Position numbers and translations under genes: made by a program. The notes beneath the pieces were generated by a model. That model did no database searches. It was not told the origin of the DNA and was given only the letters and a program-made list of their open reading frames with translations. This document shows, piece by piece, positions 43,094 through 52,668 of a stretch of 64,000 nucleotides of DNA; the first letter of the stretch is position 1, and every line of letters starts with the position of its first letter. Origin of the DNA: Bacillota bacterium (GTDB taxonomy: Bacteria; Bacillota; Clostridia; Oscillospirales; Ruminococcaceae); contig JAEWLW010000054.1 of NCBI GenBank assembly GCA_023457355.1, positions 1 through 64,000 on the forward strand, given 5' to 3'.

Positions 43094-43113
43094 CCCTTGT
43101 CATAATGGGGCGG

Positions 43114-44787
43114 TCATGTTGCAGAATGCCGGCAATTCTCCAACAGCTGCCGTGCATTTTCAAGCGCCAGCGCCGTAATCGGTTCGCCGTTCATGATGCG
43201 CGCCAGCTCTTTGGCACGGCCCTCTTCGCCCAGCGCCTGTATCTGCGTAAAGGTGCGCCCCTCGTTGACCTGCTTTTCGATCAAAAGATGGTGTGCGCCA
43301 AACGCCGCAACCTGCGCCAGGTGCGTCACGCAGATAACCTGCCTGCTGCCGGCGACAGCCTGAAGCTTAGCCCCAACCTTCTGTGCGGCACGTCCGCTGA
43401 TACCGGTATCAATCTCGTCGAAAATCAGCGTACCGATATCCTCCTTGCCGGAAAGGACGTTCTTGATGCCAAGCATAATGCGGCTCATTTCGCCGCCGGA
43501 AGCTATTTTAGAAAGCGGCTTGAGCGCTTCGCCCGGGTTCACCGAAAGCAGAAACTCCGCCTCATCCGCGCCGTTTTCGCCCAGGTGCTTTCTGGTCATG
43601 GCGATATCCATCTGTACGGCGGGCATGTCCAGGTCGCGCAGCTCGGCCTTAACGGCCGCAATCAGCCCATCGGCGGCGGCTTTTCGCGCCTGTGTCAGGG
43701 CATCTGCCGCGGCAACCGCGGCCTTTTGCGCCTTTTTCTGTTCAGACTTTAACTGTTCGACGGTCTGTTCGGAAAGCGTGATTTCATCCAGCTGCTGCTG
43801 CGCTTTTTCGCAATAGGCCAAAATCTCCGCGATGCTGCCGCCGTATTTTTTTTTCAGACGGCTGATGGCGTCCAGCCGCTCTTCAATGTCGTCGAGCTCC
43901 CGCGGGTCAAATTCCAGCGCGTCAAGTTGGTCGCGCAGCTGGGCGGAGATATCCTCCAGCTCATACTCAAAGCTGGCGACTGTTTGCGCGGCCTGGGAAA
44001 GCCCATCTATGTATTTGCCGGCATCCCCCAGCGCTTCCGAAGTATCGGATAAAAGCGCAATGGCGCCCTGCCACTCCTCCGCGCCCGAAAGGTTCTGGCG
44101 GCAGCGGTAGAGCAGCTCGCTCAAATGCTCGGCGTTGCGGATCACTCGTCTGCGCGCGAGCAACTCCTCTTCCTCTCCATCGGTTAATCGGCAAGCGGTA
44201 ATCTCGTCAATTTCATAGTTTAAAAGATCAATCTGCCGGGCTTTGGCCGCCTCGTCGGTTTCAATGGCGGCCAGCTTGTTTTCAATGGTGCGCAATGCGC
44301 CGTAATGCCGACGGTATTCTTCGATGACAGGCTGCAATTCGCCGTAGCTATCCACAAATTGAAGGTGCGTCTCCGGCAGCGAAAGCAGCTGGCTATCCTG
44401 CTGCCCATGGGTATGGATCAGCAGCGCGCCGATGTTTTTAAGCATCGAAACAGTTGAAAGCTTGCCGTTGACACGGCAAACCGTGCTGTCGGCGGTGATG
44501 TCTCGCTCAATCAGGAGCTCGTTTTCCTCGACATCCACGCCCAGCGCCGCAAGGCCTTGGCAAACCGTATCCGAAAGCTTTGTGAACAACGCCGTGACGG
44601 AGGCTTTTTTCTCACCGGTGCGAATCAACTCCTTGGAGGTGCGCGATCCCAAAACAGCGCCGATAGCGCCGATCAAAATAGATTTACCGGCGCCTGTTTC
44701 GCCGGTGAATACATTGAGCCCGCCCTCGAAGGCGATCTGGGCGCTCTGAATGACCGCAATGTTTTGTATGCAAAGCTGTGAAAGCAT
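43114..44787 (-). CDS. recN: DNA repair protein RecN
   Basis: An SMC-like ATPase in double-strand-break repair. The N-terminal Walker A is FTGETGAGKSIL (about 31-42). Long coiled-coil segments fill 150-370. The C-terminal ABC signature is KIASGGEMSRIMLGIK, with Walker B LIFDEIDTGISG. It has 557 residues. The argR-recN adjacency is standard in Firmicutes. No LexA-like box was seen immediately upstream, where it continues the operon from argR. Confidence 0.96.
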   Translation of the reverse strand: MLSQLCIQNIAVIQSAQIAFEGGLNVFTGETGAGKSILIGAIGAVLGSRTSKELIRTGEKKASVTALFTKLSDTVCQGLAALGVDVEENELLIERDITADSTVCRVNGKLSTVSMLKNIGALLIHTHGQQDSQLLSLPETHLQFVDSYGELQPVIEEYRRHYGALRTIENKLAAIETDEAAKARQIDLLNYEIDEITACRLTDGEEEELLARRRVIRNAEHLSELLYRCRQNLSGAEEWQGAIALLSDTSEALGDAGKYIDGLSQAAQTVASFEYELEDISAQLRDQLDALEFDPRELDDIEERLDAISRLKKKYGGSIAEILAYCEKAQQQLDEITLSEQTVEQLKSEQKKAQKAAVAAADALTQARKAAADGLIAAVKAELRDLDMPAVQMDIAMTRKHLGENGADEAEFLLSVNPGEALKPLSKIASGGEMSRIMLGIKNVLSGKEDIGTLIFDEIDTGISGRAAQKVGAKLQAVAGSRQVICVTHLAQVAAFGAHHLLIEKQVNEGRTFTQIQALGEEGRAKELARIMNGEPITALALENARQLLENCRHSAT

Positions 44788-44801
44788 CTTATTCCGCCGC
44801 C

Positions 44802-45257
44802 TTACTTGTTAATCAGCTTTTTAAGTCTTTCGGTAATCTGGGCAGCGCTCTCAATGGAGCGGGCCACCACAATAAAGGTATCGTCACCCGACAATGTGCC
44901 GACCACATCGCCGAATTCCGCCGCGTCAAAAGTGGCGCAGGCGGCGTTGGCCATGCCGGTATAGCACTTGATAACCACAATATTCTGGGCGTAATCGATG
45001 GATTTAACCGATTCGCTGAAAATCATGGCAAATTTACCCGACATATTGGCCCCCTGCTTGATGCGCATGGACACATAGCGGTACCGGCCGTTGTCGGAAC
45101 GCACTTTGTGAATGCCAAGCTCCCGGATATCGCGCGAGACAGTAGCCTGGGTCACGTCAAAGCCGCAGCTTTTGAGATGCTCAAGCAACCCCTCCTGCGT
45201 GTCAATCGCTTCATCAGCAATCAGTTCCAAAATTTTAGCATGACGACTTGCTTTCAT
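44802..45257 (-). CDS. argR: Arginine repressor ArgR
   Basis: A hexameric arginine-dependent repressor and activator. The N-terminal winged helix has FDVTQATVSRDIRELGI. The C-terminal oligomerisation/arginine domain has GTLSGDDTFIVVARS. It has 151 residues. ATG 45257 follows GGGGGT; the ORF extends 22 codons back into nadK. Confidence 0.93.
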   Translation of the reverse strand: MKASRHAKILELIADEAIDTQEGLLEHLKSCGFDVTQATVSRDIRELGIHKVRSDNGRYRYVSMRIKQGANMSGKFAMIFSESVKSIDYAQNIVVIKCYTGMANAACATFDAAEFGDVVGTLSGDDTFIVVARSIESAAQITERLKKLINK

Positions 45258-45262
45258 GTGGT

Positions 45263-46129
45263 TTACCCCCTTAGTTTTAGCTTTTGGTTCAAAGTTTGGT
45301 AAAAACTGCGGCTTCTTAAGCATATAAAGCGGGAAACATACCGCGATTTTTCAATTGAAACATGGTCGATTTCACCGATATCCGCTACAGACGTGCCGTC
45401 GACAATCACGCACAGCTCTGCGTTGGGGTCGGGCATGCGGGGGCGAACCACCAGGCATTTATCCGAAGAAAACACGATGGACCTGCCCGAAAGCGAATGC
45501 GGGCAGATGGGCGTCATGGTGATGGTTTCGACCGATGGGTCGATGATGGGGCCGCCTGCAGAAAGCGAATAGGCAGTGGAGCCGGTCGGGGTGGCAAAGA
45601 TGATGCCGTCCGCGCGGTATTCTCCCACCGGGTCGACGCCGCACAACACGCGGATATCAATGGCGCGCCCAAACTGCGTCCGGCAGATCACCACATCGTT
45701 GATCGCATAGCCGGTCACCTGCTGCGCGTTGGTCCCAAACACCGACGTGCGCAGCACCATGCGGTTTTCGATACTATAATCGCCGGTTTTAAGCAATTCC
45801 AGCGACGAAAGATCGCCCGCTTCCATCTGGGAAAGAAAACCCAGCCGCCCGGAGTTAATGCCCAAAATCGGCTTATCATAGCGCATGGCAACGCCCGCCT
45901 GGTGAAAGATGGTGCCGTCGCCGCCGATGGCAATAACCGCGTCGCAGGCGTTCAGCAGCGCTTCAAGATCATCGGTTGCGATATCGCTACAGCATTCAAG
46001 CGCTTCGGCGTCGGCTTTTGACAGCATGGGCACAAGGCCGCAATCCCGCAGACGGGCCACAGCCTCCTGGGTACAGGCCACCGCATTGGCAAGCTTCAGA
46101 TTCGGGCAAAGCAAGATTTTTTCCATCAT
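45263..46129 (-). CDS. nadK: NAD kinase
   Basis: Phosphorylates NAD to NADP. The GGDGT motif is in AVIAIGGDGTIFHQA (about 66-80). GINSGRLGFLSQ, DGIIFATPTGSTAYSLSAGGP and PHSLSGRSIV are conserved. It has 288 residues. The start overlaps closely with the tlyA stop. Part of the tlyA-nadK-argR-recN block. Confidence 0.95.
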   Translation of the reverse strand: MMEKILLCPNLKLANAVACTQEAVARLRDCGLVPMLSKADAEALECCSDIATDDLEALLNACDAVIAIGGDGTIFHQAGVAMRYDKPILGINSGRLGFLSQMEAGDLSSLELLKTGDYSIENRMVLRTSVFGTNAQQVTGYAINDVVICRTQFGRAIDIRVLCGVDPVGEYRADGIIFATPTGSTAYSLSAGGPIIDPSVETITMTPICPHSLSGRSIVFSSDKCLVVRPRMPDPNAELCVIVDGTSVADIGEIDHVSIEKSRYVSRFICLRSRSFYQTLNQKLKLRG

Positions 46130-46933
46130 CTAAGTCGCGCTTAAGTTCTGGTGCGCATCCTCCACAATTTTTAAAGCGTCGTCCAAAGGTTGGCTGTCCG
46201 GCGCCTCCTTGATGAGATAAAGCAGGTATTCAATATTTCCTTCCGGCCCTTTTACAGGTGAAAAGGATAACCCCTTTACATTGAAAGAAAGGGATTGGGC
46301 ACAAAGAACAACCTTTTCAATCACTGCCAGATGGACGTTTTTATCGCTGACCACGCCCTTTTTCCCGACCTGATCGCGCTCGGCCTCAAACTGCGGTTTA
46401 ATCAGGCAGACGACCGCACCGCCGGGCTTTAACAATCTGTATGCCGCAGGTAGAACAATTGAAAGAGAAATAAACGAGACGTCAATGCTGATAAAATCGA
46501 TTGGTTCATCAACATCAGCTGCGGTGAGATGGCGCACATTGGTGCGCTCGCGGTTGACAACCCGCGCATCCTGCCGCAGGCTCCAGGCCAGCTGACCGTA
46601 GCCGACATCAAAGGCGTAGACCTTATTCGCGCCGTTTTGCAGCATACAGTCGGTAAAGCCGCCGGTTGAGGCGCCAAAATCACAACAGATGCAATCTGTT
46701 AAACGCAACGGAAAAACCGCCAGCGCCTTTTCCAGTTTTAATCCTCCCCGGCTGACATAGCGCAGGGCGTTGCCTCTGACTTCAATAGGCGTAACTTCCT
46801 TATAATCTTCCCCGGGTTTATCCGCTTTTTGCCCGGCGGCATACACCCTGCCCGCCATAATCAGCGCCTGTGCCTGAGCGGTATCGGGTGCCAAGCCGCG
46901 TTCCACCAGCAACGCATCCAGCCGTTTTTTCAT
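46130..46933 (-). CDS. tlyA: TlyA-family rRNA methyltransferase
   Basis: An S4 domain (KKRLDALLVERGLAPDTAQAQALIMAGRV, 2-30) joined to an FtsJ-like S-adenosylmethionine-dependent methyltransferase with FGASTGGFTDCML and FISIDVSFISL. TlyA proteins 2'-O-methylate rRNA; some are annotated as hemolysins. ATG 46933 is favoured over GTG 46945 because AGGTG gives proper spacing. It has 267 residues and lies between dxs and nadK. Confidence 0.9.
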   Translation of the reverse strand: MKKRLDALLVERGLAPDTAQAQALIMAGRVYAAGQKADKPGEDYKEVTPIEVRGNALRYVSRGGLKLEKALAVFPLRLTDCICCDFGASTGGFTDCMLQNGANKVYAFDVGYGQLAWSLRQDARVVNRERTNVRHLTAADVDEPIDFISIDVSFISLSIVLPAAYRLLKPGGAVVCLIKPQFEAERDQVGKKGVVSDKNVHLAVIEKVVLCAQSLSFNVKGLSFSPVKGPEGNIEYLLYLIKEAPDSQPLDDALKIVEDAHQNLSAT

Positions 46934-46948
46934 TTTAACACGCACCTG

Positions 46949-48805
46949 TCATTTTTCCATTTGCAGCAGCAGCGCCGCCAGCCCCTCGGCATCCAGCCGC
47001 AGCATGTGCAGCGCACGCGCCACGGCGCTTTGCGGCACAAAGCCGTCTATGGCGTGCAGCGCGGTTTTGCCGCGGTAACCGTTTAACGCCAGAGCGGCAA
47101 TAAACTGCATCCCCAAGCCGCCGCTTCGGATGCCTTCCTCGGCGAAGAGTATTTTATCATAACGGGATGCCGCCGCCACCGCGCCGCCATCCAGCGGCAA
47201 AATTCGGTTGAGCTTGATAACGGCCGTGTCCCCCAGCCGCTCCGCCGCTGCTTTTGCAGCGGCAAAGGTTCGGCCGTAGGTGACAATCACCCGCCTGCTG
47301 CCTGCGGGCGCATATTCATCAAAAGCCTTGCCGGTTGCAGGCATTTGAGCCAGTTCGGGGCTTTCACCCCCGCGTGGGTAACGCACCGCAACCGGGCCGT
47401 CATAATCGCTTAAAGCGCTTTTAAGCATCGCCTTCAGTTCGGCATAGTTGGCGGGTGCCAGTACCGCAACGCCCGGGATGGTCGATAAAAAGGCCACATC
47501 AAAAATCCCCTGATGTGTTTCGCCGTCGTCGCCCACAATACCGGCGCGGTCGACGCCCAGTACAACATGCCGTTTTTCAATCGCGGCATCGTGAATGAGC
47601 TGGTCATAGCCGCGCTGCAAAAAGGTGGAATAAATGGCGAACACCGGCAGCATGCCGCCCGCGGAAAGCGCACTGGCAAAGGTGACGCCGAATTCCTCGG
47701 CGATGCCAACATCATAGTAGCGCCCCACGCCCTTAAACCGTCTGCCGAAATATTGCAGGCCGGTGCCGTGCTCCATGGCAGCCGTGACGGCGCAGATGCG
47801 GGCATCTTGCTCCGCAAGTCGCACCAGCTCTTTGCCAAAAACAGAAGAAAAACTCTCGCCCGCCGCTTTGAGGGGCTGGCCGGTTTGGATATCAAAGCGC
47901 GAGACGCCATGATAAGCGCCCGGATTTTGCTCCGCAAAGGTATAGCCCTTGCCTTTTTGCGTCTGGATATGAATGATGCTTGGGCCATCGGTTTTTTTAG
48001 CTTCCGCGAGGATATCACAGAGATTTTGAAGGTTATGCCCATCCACCGGGCCAAAATAGGTGAATCCAAGCTCCTCAAAAAAAGTGCTCGGATAAATAAC
48101 CTGCTTTAAAACCGTTTTTGAACCCGCAACAAGATCGCGCAGCGCCTCGCCTGCAACCGGCACACTGAGCAGCGCCTGCTCCGTGATCTTTTTCACTTTA
48201 AAATAACCGGGTTTTGAACGGATAACCGAAAGATATTTTGCAACGGCCCCTTCGTTTTTTGAGATGGCCATTTCGTTGTCATTGATGATGATAATAAGAT
48301 TTTCGTCGCTTTTTCCGACATTATTTAAACCCTCATAGGCCATGCCGCCGGTGAGAGAACCGTCGCCGATGACCGCGATGACATGGTCGCGCTTCCCCTG
48401 CAGCGTCATGCTGCGCTTAAGCCCGTAGGCCGCGGCAATGGATGTGCTGGCGTGCCCCGCGATGAAGCTATCATAAGCGCTTTCCTCGGTTTTGGGAAAA
48501 CCGGAAATGCCGTTTTCCTGCCGGAGCGTTGGAAAACGGCTCAGGCGCCCGGTCAGCAGTTTATAAGTATAGCATTGATGCCCAACGTCCCAGACAATTT
48601 TATCTTTGGCAACGTTAAAGCAATACATCAGCGCCAGCGTCAGTTCCACAACGCCGAGGTTCGAAGCCAAATGGCCGCCTGTGCGTGAGACGGTATTTAT
48701 AAGTTCTGCCCGAATCTCTTCGGCAAGCAGTTTAAGCTGAAAAACAGAAAGCTGCCGTAAACCCTGCGGATTACCGGACAGATCTAAAATTCGTTTTGAA
48801 GACAT
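46949..48805 (-). CDS. dxs: 1-deoxy-D-xylulose-5-phosphate synthase
   Basis: A thiamine-diphosphate enzyme that starts the MEP isoprenoid pathway from pyruvate and glyceraldehyde 3-phosphate. TGGHLASNLGVVELTLAL, GHQCYTYKLLTGR and GDGSLTGGMAYEGLNNVG (ThDP motif) are clear, as is the transketolase-type C-terminal half with DRAGIVGDDGETHQGIFD. It has 618 residues. ispA lies two genes upstream, as usual. Confidence 0.96.
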   Translation of the reverse strand: MSSKRILDLSGNPQGLRQLSVFQLKLLAEEIRAELINTVSRTGGHLASNLGVVELTLALMYCFNVAKDKIVWDVGHQCYTYKLLTGRLSRFPTLRQENGISGFPKTEESAYDSFIAGHASTSIAAAYGLKRSMTLQGKRDHVIAVIGDGSLTGGMAYEGLNNVGKSDENLIIIINDNEMAISKNEGAVAKYLSVIRSKPGYFKVKKITEQALLSVPVAGEALRDLVAGSKTVLKQVIYPSTFFEELGFTYFGPVDGHNLQNLCDILAEAKKTDGPSIIHIQTQKGKGYTFAEQNPGAYHGVSRFDIQTGQPLKAAGESFSSVFGKELVRLAEQDARICAVTAAMEHGTGLQYFGRRFKGVGRYYDVGIAEEFGVTFASALSAGGMLPVFAIYSTFLQRGYDQLIHDAAIEKRHVVLGVDRAGIVGDDGETHQGIFDVAFLSTIPGVAVLAPANYAELKAMLKSALSDYDGPVAVRYPRGGESPELAQMPATGKAFDEYAPAGSRRVIVTYGRTFAAAKAAAERLGDTAVIKLNRILPLDGGAVAAASRYDKILFAEEGIRSGGLGMQFIAALALNGYRGKTALHAIDGFVPQSAVARALHMLRLDAEGLAALLLQMEK

Positions 48806-48826
48806 GTCAAACCCCTTAAATTATGA

Positions 48827-49393
48827 TTATAACGGATAGATCATTGCTATAAGTATGCCAAGCAGCGCACCTGCGATAACTTCCAACGGCGTATGTCCGA
48901 GATATTCTTTAAGCGCCTTTCGGTCTGGATCAGCACTTGTTTCGTCATCAGAAACCGCATCCGGATCGCCTGCATCGGAAGGCAGCGGCGCACTTATTTC
49001 CTCGTCATCCTCAAAATCCAACAACGGATGTTCCTTTAATACGTCCCAAAAATCTTTATAGCTGCCCAGCAGCCAGTTGATGGTTTTGGCCTGTTCTCCG
49101 GCCGCCCGCCGAACGCCCATCGCGTCGTACATCACCACCGCCGCAAAAGCGATGGTGAGCGCAAACACCGGCGACACAAAGCCCTCGACACGCGCCATTC
49201 CGATGGTGAGCGACACCACCAGCGCGGAATGCGAGCTGGGCATGCCGCCGGAGCCCGTTAAACGTTCCAGTCTTAAATTGCCATGGGAAAACCAGTGCAG
49301 CAGCGTTTTAATCACCTGTGCGGCAAACCAGGACAATGCGCAGATATTGACAAGTGAATTGCTGCAAAGAACCTGAATAATCGGCATGTTCAT
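48827..49393 (-). CDS. Divergent PAP2-family (DUF212) membrane protein
   Basis: 188 residues. GSGGMPSSHSALVVSLTIG (about 47-65) and MYDAMGVRRAAGEQA (about 87-101) are the divergent PAP2 family signature, and a C-terminal GHTPLEVIAGALLGI contains the last conserved His. An acidic, probably disordered insert (about 125-160) is unusual. It may be a lipid or isoprenoid phosphatase, in keeping with its place between ispA and dxs, but activity has not been shown for the family to my knowledge. Confidence 0.8.
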   Translation of the reverse strand: MNMPIIQVLCSNSLVNICALSWFAAQVIKTLLHWFSHGNLRLERLTGSGGMPSSHSALVVSLTIGMARVEGFVSPVFALTIAFAAVVMYDAMGVRRAAGEQAKTINWLLGSYKDFWDVLKEHPLLDFEDDEEISAPLPSDAGDPDAVSDDETSADPDRKALKEYLGHTPLEVIAGALLGILIAMIYPL

Positions 49394-49420
49394 AACTTCC
49401 TTTTAAACGGAGAATAACTT

Positions 49421-50314
49421 TTAGGCGTTGCGGCGCGCCAAAAGGTCGGTCAGCGCGGGCAGAAAAGTATCTTCCGGAAACAGCTCGGCCAGGTCCCGCT
49501 GCGCGCTTGCGAACAGTTCTTCCGCCTTTTTTTGCGCGGTATCCAGCCCCAAAAGCGAAACAAAGGTAACCTTTTGCGCTTTTTCATCACTCCCGGTGTT
49601 TTTGCCCAAAACGGCGCTGTCGCCGGTCACATCGAGTATATCGTCGGTAATTTGAAAAGCCAACCCAATCTTTTTGGCATAAGCCAGTGCCAGTTGTGTC
49701 TGATACGCGGAAGCACCGGCGGCAATACAGCCGCAATGAACGGCGGCGCCGATGAGCGCCCCAGTTTTCATCGCCACCATATCCTGATGTTGGGACAGTG
49801 TAAGCGAATGTCCCTCGCTGAGCACATCGATGACCTGCCCCCCCAACATGCCATATTCCCCTGAAGCCTTGGAAAGGGTACGAACCAGCGCCAAGGCACA
49901 ATCGGCCCCGAGCAGGCGCTGGGTTTCCCCGCCGGACAGTACCTCAAAGGCAAGCGTGAGCAGGCCGTCCCCCGCCAGCACCGCCAGCCCCTCGCCAAAC
50001 TGCTTGTGGTTGGAGGGCTTGCCGCGGCGCATGTCGTCATCGTCCATGCAAGGCAGGTCGTCGTGTATCAATGAATAAGCATGAATCATCTCCAGCGCAC
50101 AGGCGGCGGGCATGGCCAGCTCGCCCGGCATGCCAAAGGCCCTGCAAAATGCAACCGCCAGCACAGCGCGAATGCGCTTGCCGCCGCCCAACAGGCTGTA
50201 GCGCATGGCTTCCAGCACGGGGGCCTGCATCATGCTCTCGTCGTATTCGGTCAATAACTGCAAATTGTTTTCAATCTGTGCGCGGAGCGCGGCAAATTCG
50301 TCGTCAAATTGCAT
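49421..50314 (-). CDS. ispA: Polyprenyl synthetase (farnesyl diphosphate synthase type)
   Basis: Condenses isopentenyl and dimethylallyl diphosphate into short-chain polyprenyl diphosphates. The first aspartate-rich motif is in DDLPCMDDDDMRRG (about 92-105) and the second is DDILDVTGD (about 221-229). GGGKRIRA near 46 is conserved. It has 297 residues. It overlaps xseB by 11 bases. Confidence 0.95.
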   Translation of the reverse strand: MQFDDEFAALRAQIENNLQLLTEYDESMMQAPVLEAMRYSLLGGGKRIRAVLAVAFCRAFGMPGELAMPAACALEMIHAYSLIHDDLPCMDDDDMRRGKPSNHKQFGEGLAVLAGDGLLTLAFEVLSGGETQRLLGADCALALVRTLSKASGEYGMLGGQVIDVLSEGHSLTLSQHQDMVAMKTGALIGAAVHCGCIAAGASAYQTQLALAYAKKIGLAFQITDDILDVTGDSAVLGKNTGSDEKAQKVTFVSLLGLDTAQKKAEELFASAQRDLAELFPEDTFLPALTDLLARRNA

Positions 50315-50504
50315 CGCCTTGGCCCTCTTTCTCAGGAAAAAGCTTCTCTATTTTTGTTTTGGCATCATTTAACTGCTTTGAGCAGCTTTCTATCAGCCCA
50401 GCACCCTCGGCATAAAGCGCCAGCGACTGCTCCAAAGTGGTACTGCCGTTAGACAGCAACGCCGTTATTTCATCCAAGCGGGTAAGCGCCTGTTCAAAGG
50501 TCAT
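50304..50504 (-). CDS. xseB: Exodeoxyribonuclease VII small subunit
   Basis: 66 residues, with TFEQALTRLDEITALLSNG and LEQSLALYAEGAGLI, the helical hairpin of XseB. ATG 50504 follows AAGGAGAAG and overlaps the xseA stop as ATGA. It assembles with XseA in DNA repair and recombination. Confidence 0.93.
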   Translation of the reverse strand: MTFEQALTRLDEITALLSNGSTTLEQSLALYAEGAGLIESCSKQLNDAKTKIEKLFPEKEGQGDAI

Positions 50505-51718
50505 AGTTCTTCTCCTTCTGCGGCGGTGCGCTGAATAACCGCCGCTGCGCCGCCTTTGTGCAGCCTCAGCGTAATGGTATCCCCCGCCTTTAAATGCGCG
50601 GCGGACAGGACGGGGTGACCATCCTTCGCCGCAATGCAATAACCGCGGGCCAGAACCCGCAACGGGCTGAGAGAATCCAGCAGGGCGGCCTGCTGCGCCA
50701 CGGGTTTGAATCTGTTTGAAACTTCACTTTGAGAAAGGTTATACATCAATTCTATCAAATTATTCAATCTTTGTCTATTTTTATTAATAAAAAACCACGG
50801 ATTTTTTAGAGGCTCAGTCATTTCTTTTTCGTAGAGCATCCGTTCCTTTAAAACCATCTGATGCCCGATTGCATTTTTAATCGCCGCCCGGCGCTGTTCG
50901 AGCCTTTCAATGAGCTGCGCGCGGTCGGTGACAGCAAGCTCGGCGGCAGCGGTCGGGGTTGCCGCCCGCAGGTCCGCGGCCAGGTCACAGAGCGTGATAT
51001 CGGTCTCATGCCCCACGGCCGAAATGGTTGGAATGCGGGAACCGGCCACAGCGCACACCGTCGCTTCTTCATTAAAAGCCCACAGATCCTCGGCGGAACC
51101 GCCACCGCGCCCGACGATGATAACCTCGCTTCTGCCGTCGCGGTTGAGCATCTCAATGGCGGCCGCAATGGACGCGGGCGCCCCCGGCCCCTGTACGACG
51201 GCAGGCGCCAGCAGCAGCTGCACCGCAGGGTTTTTACGCGTGATCACGCTGATGATATCATGCAGTGCCGCGCCGGATTCAGATGTCACCACGCCCACTG
51301 TCGTCGGGTTCTGCGGGATCGGACGCTTTCGGTTTTCATCAAAATAACCCTTGGCCGCTAAAAGCTGCTTCTGTTTTTCAAAGGCGAAGCCCTGTGCACC
51401 CGCGCCGTCCAGCATCAGCTCTGAGACGGCCAACTGGAATGCACCGTCGCGTTCATACAGGGTGGCCGCGCCGCGCGCCACCACAGCCAGTCCGCTTTGC
51501 GGCATAAATTTAAGCTGCATGGCATTGCCCGCAAACATGACGGCCTTTATAGAGCATAGGTCATCACGCAGCGTAAAATACAAGTGCCCCGAACGTTGAT
51601 TAACAGTCAGGGTGCCAATTTCACCCGCGACATAGATTTCTTTCAGCCTGGGATCGGACTCCAGCTGCGATTTAACGTAACGGTTTAACTGTGAAACCTT
51701 CAAAATCGGCAGTCTCAT
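50501..51718 (-). CDS. xseA: Exodeoxyribonuclease VII large subunit
   Basis: N-terminal OB fold (VSQLNRYVKSQLESDPRLKEIYVAGEI), catalytic domain with FDENRKRPIP, VGVVTSESGAALHDI and IVGRGGGSAEDLWAFNEE, and a C-terminal coiled coil. It has 405 residues. ATG 51718 follows GGGAGGTG. The stop overlaps xseB and the start overlaps the gene before it, both as ATGA. Confidence 0.95.
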   Translation of the reverse strand: MRLPILKVSQLNRYVKSQLESDPRLKEIYVAGEIGTLTVNQRSGHLYFTLRDDLCSIKAVMFAGNAMQLKFMPQSGLAVVARGAATLYERDGAFQLAVSELMLDGAGAQGFAFEKQKQLLAAKGYFDENRKRPIPQNPTTVGVVTSESGAALHDIISVITRKNPAVQLLLAPAVVQGPGAPASIAAAIEMLNRDGRSEVIIVGRGGGSAEDLWAFNEEATVCAVAGSRIPTISAVGHETDITLCDLAADLRAATPTAAAELAVTDRAQLIERLEQRRAAIKNAIGHQMVLKERMLYEKEMTEPLKNPWFFINKNRQRLNNLIELMYNLSQSEVSNRFKPVAQQAALLDSLSPLRVLARGYCIAAKDGHPVLSAAHLKAGDTITLRLHKGGAAAVIQRTAAEGEEL

Positions 51719-52668
51719 AACGGGGCACCTCCCTTCCGGCACACCGCCTCACCCGCACAAAGCGCCGTCAGCACCGCAATGCCCGCGGCGTTGTCGCAGG
51801 AAAATGCAGGCGGTGCAAAAATGCCGTGATAAAGGCTTTCGACTTCGGCGCGAATCAGCGTATTGGACATCACGCCGCCGGCAAACACCAGATCGGTACA
51901 GCCGGTGGCCGCTTTGGCGTTCTCCACCATCTTTAACAGTGCCTTTAAGATGGAGAGGAGGGCAAACCGGGCAATATCCGCAGGCGGCTCACCTTTACTT
52001 AACAGCACCCGGCACTGGTTCTCAATGCCCGACAGGCAGGGGTTATTCCCCTGAAATGCCGATTTGACTGTAAAGCGGCGGTCGGACTGCTGCGCAAGCG
52101 CATCCAACGCGGGGCCTGCGGGAAATTCCAACCCCAGCATGTGCCCCACCCGATCCACCACCTGCCCCGCGTTCAGGTCGTTGGTGCAGCTTAAAAGCGC
52201 AATATCCGCTTCTCGCAGCGATTTGACCCACAGACATTCCGTCGTTCCGCCCGAAAGATGGAACGCCAAAAAGCTTTTCTCAATCAAATCCAGCCGGTCA
52301 GCGCCGTAAAGCGCCGCCGCAACATGCCCCGCCTGATGCGAAAAAGTAAACAGCGGTACGCCCATAGCGACCGATGCCGTCTCGGCCGCCATCAGCCCCG
52401 TTAAAAAACAGGGCATATACGACCCTTCAACATCGCGCGGGCGGCGTGAAACGCCGATGGCGGCAAGCGGCCGGTTATCCTGCTCGCGCAGCCGTGCCAT
52501 CAGTTCGCCAAGCGCTTTAACATGCGAAAAAACGGCGTCGCTCTGCCGCAGGCCAACCTGACCCTGCGGCACGGGCAAAAGCCGTTTTTGCTCAACGACA
52601 CCCCCTGCGCGGTAAATGGCGCAGGAGGTGGTATAATTACTTGTATCAATTCCTAAATATCCGCGCAT
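51715..52668 (-). CDS. TsaD-like (peptidase M22/Kae1 family) paralog
   Basis: 317 residues of the ASKHA-fold Kae1/TsaD family. LGIDTSNYTTSCAIY opens the protein. The metal-site HxxxH (SHQAGHVAAAL), LSGGTTECLW, FAGGVMSNTLIRAEVES and CDNAAGIA all align with TsaD landmarks. TsaD itself makes tRNA t6A. This copy sits inside the nusB-xseA operon and is more divergent, so it is probably a clostridial paralog of unknown role; the canonical tsaD may lie elsewhere. Both ends overlap neighbours. Confidence 0.75.
   Translation of the reverse strand: MRGYLGIDTSNYTTSCAIYRAGGVVEQKRLLPVPQGQVGLRQSDAVFSHVKALGELMARLREQDNRPLAAIGVSRRPRDVEGSYMPCFLTGLMAAETASVAMGVPLFTFSHQAGHVAAALYGADRLDLIEKSFLAFHLSGGTTECLWVKSLREADIALLSCTNDLNAGQVVDRVGHMLGLEFPAGPALDALAQQSDRRFTVKSAFQGNNPCLSGIENQCRVLLSKGEPPADIARFALLSILKALLKMVENAKAATGCTDLVFAGGVMSNTLIRAEVESLYHGIFAPPAFSCDNAAGIAVLTALCAGEAVCRKGGAPL

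Noticed and set aside
43087..43752. 221-residue plus-strand frame antisense to recN
   Set aside because: recN motifs are complete on the minus strand, so this is a shadow.
45362..46021. 219-residue plus-strand frame antisense to nadK
   Set aside because: nadK is intact; the antisense frame has no start signal or known motif.
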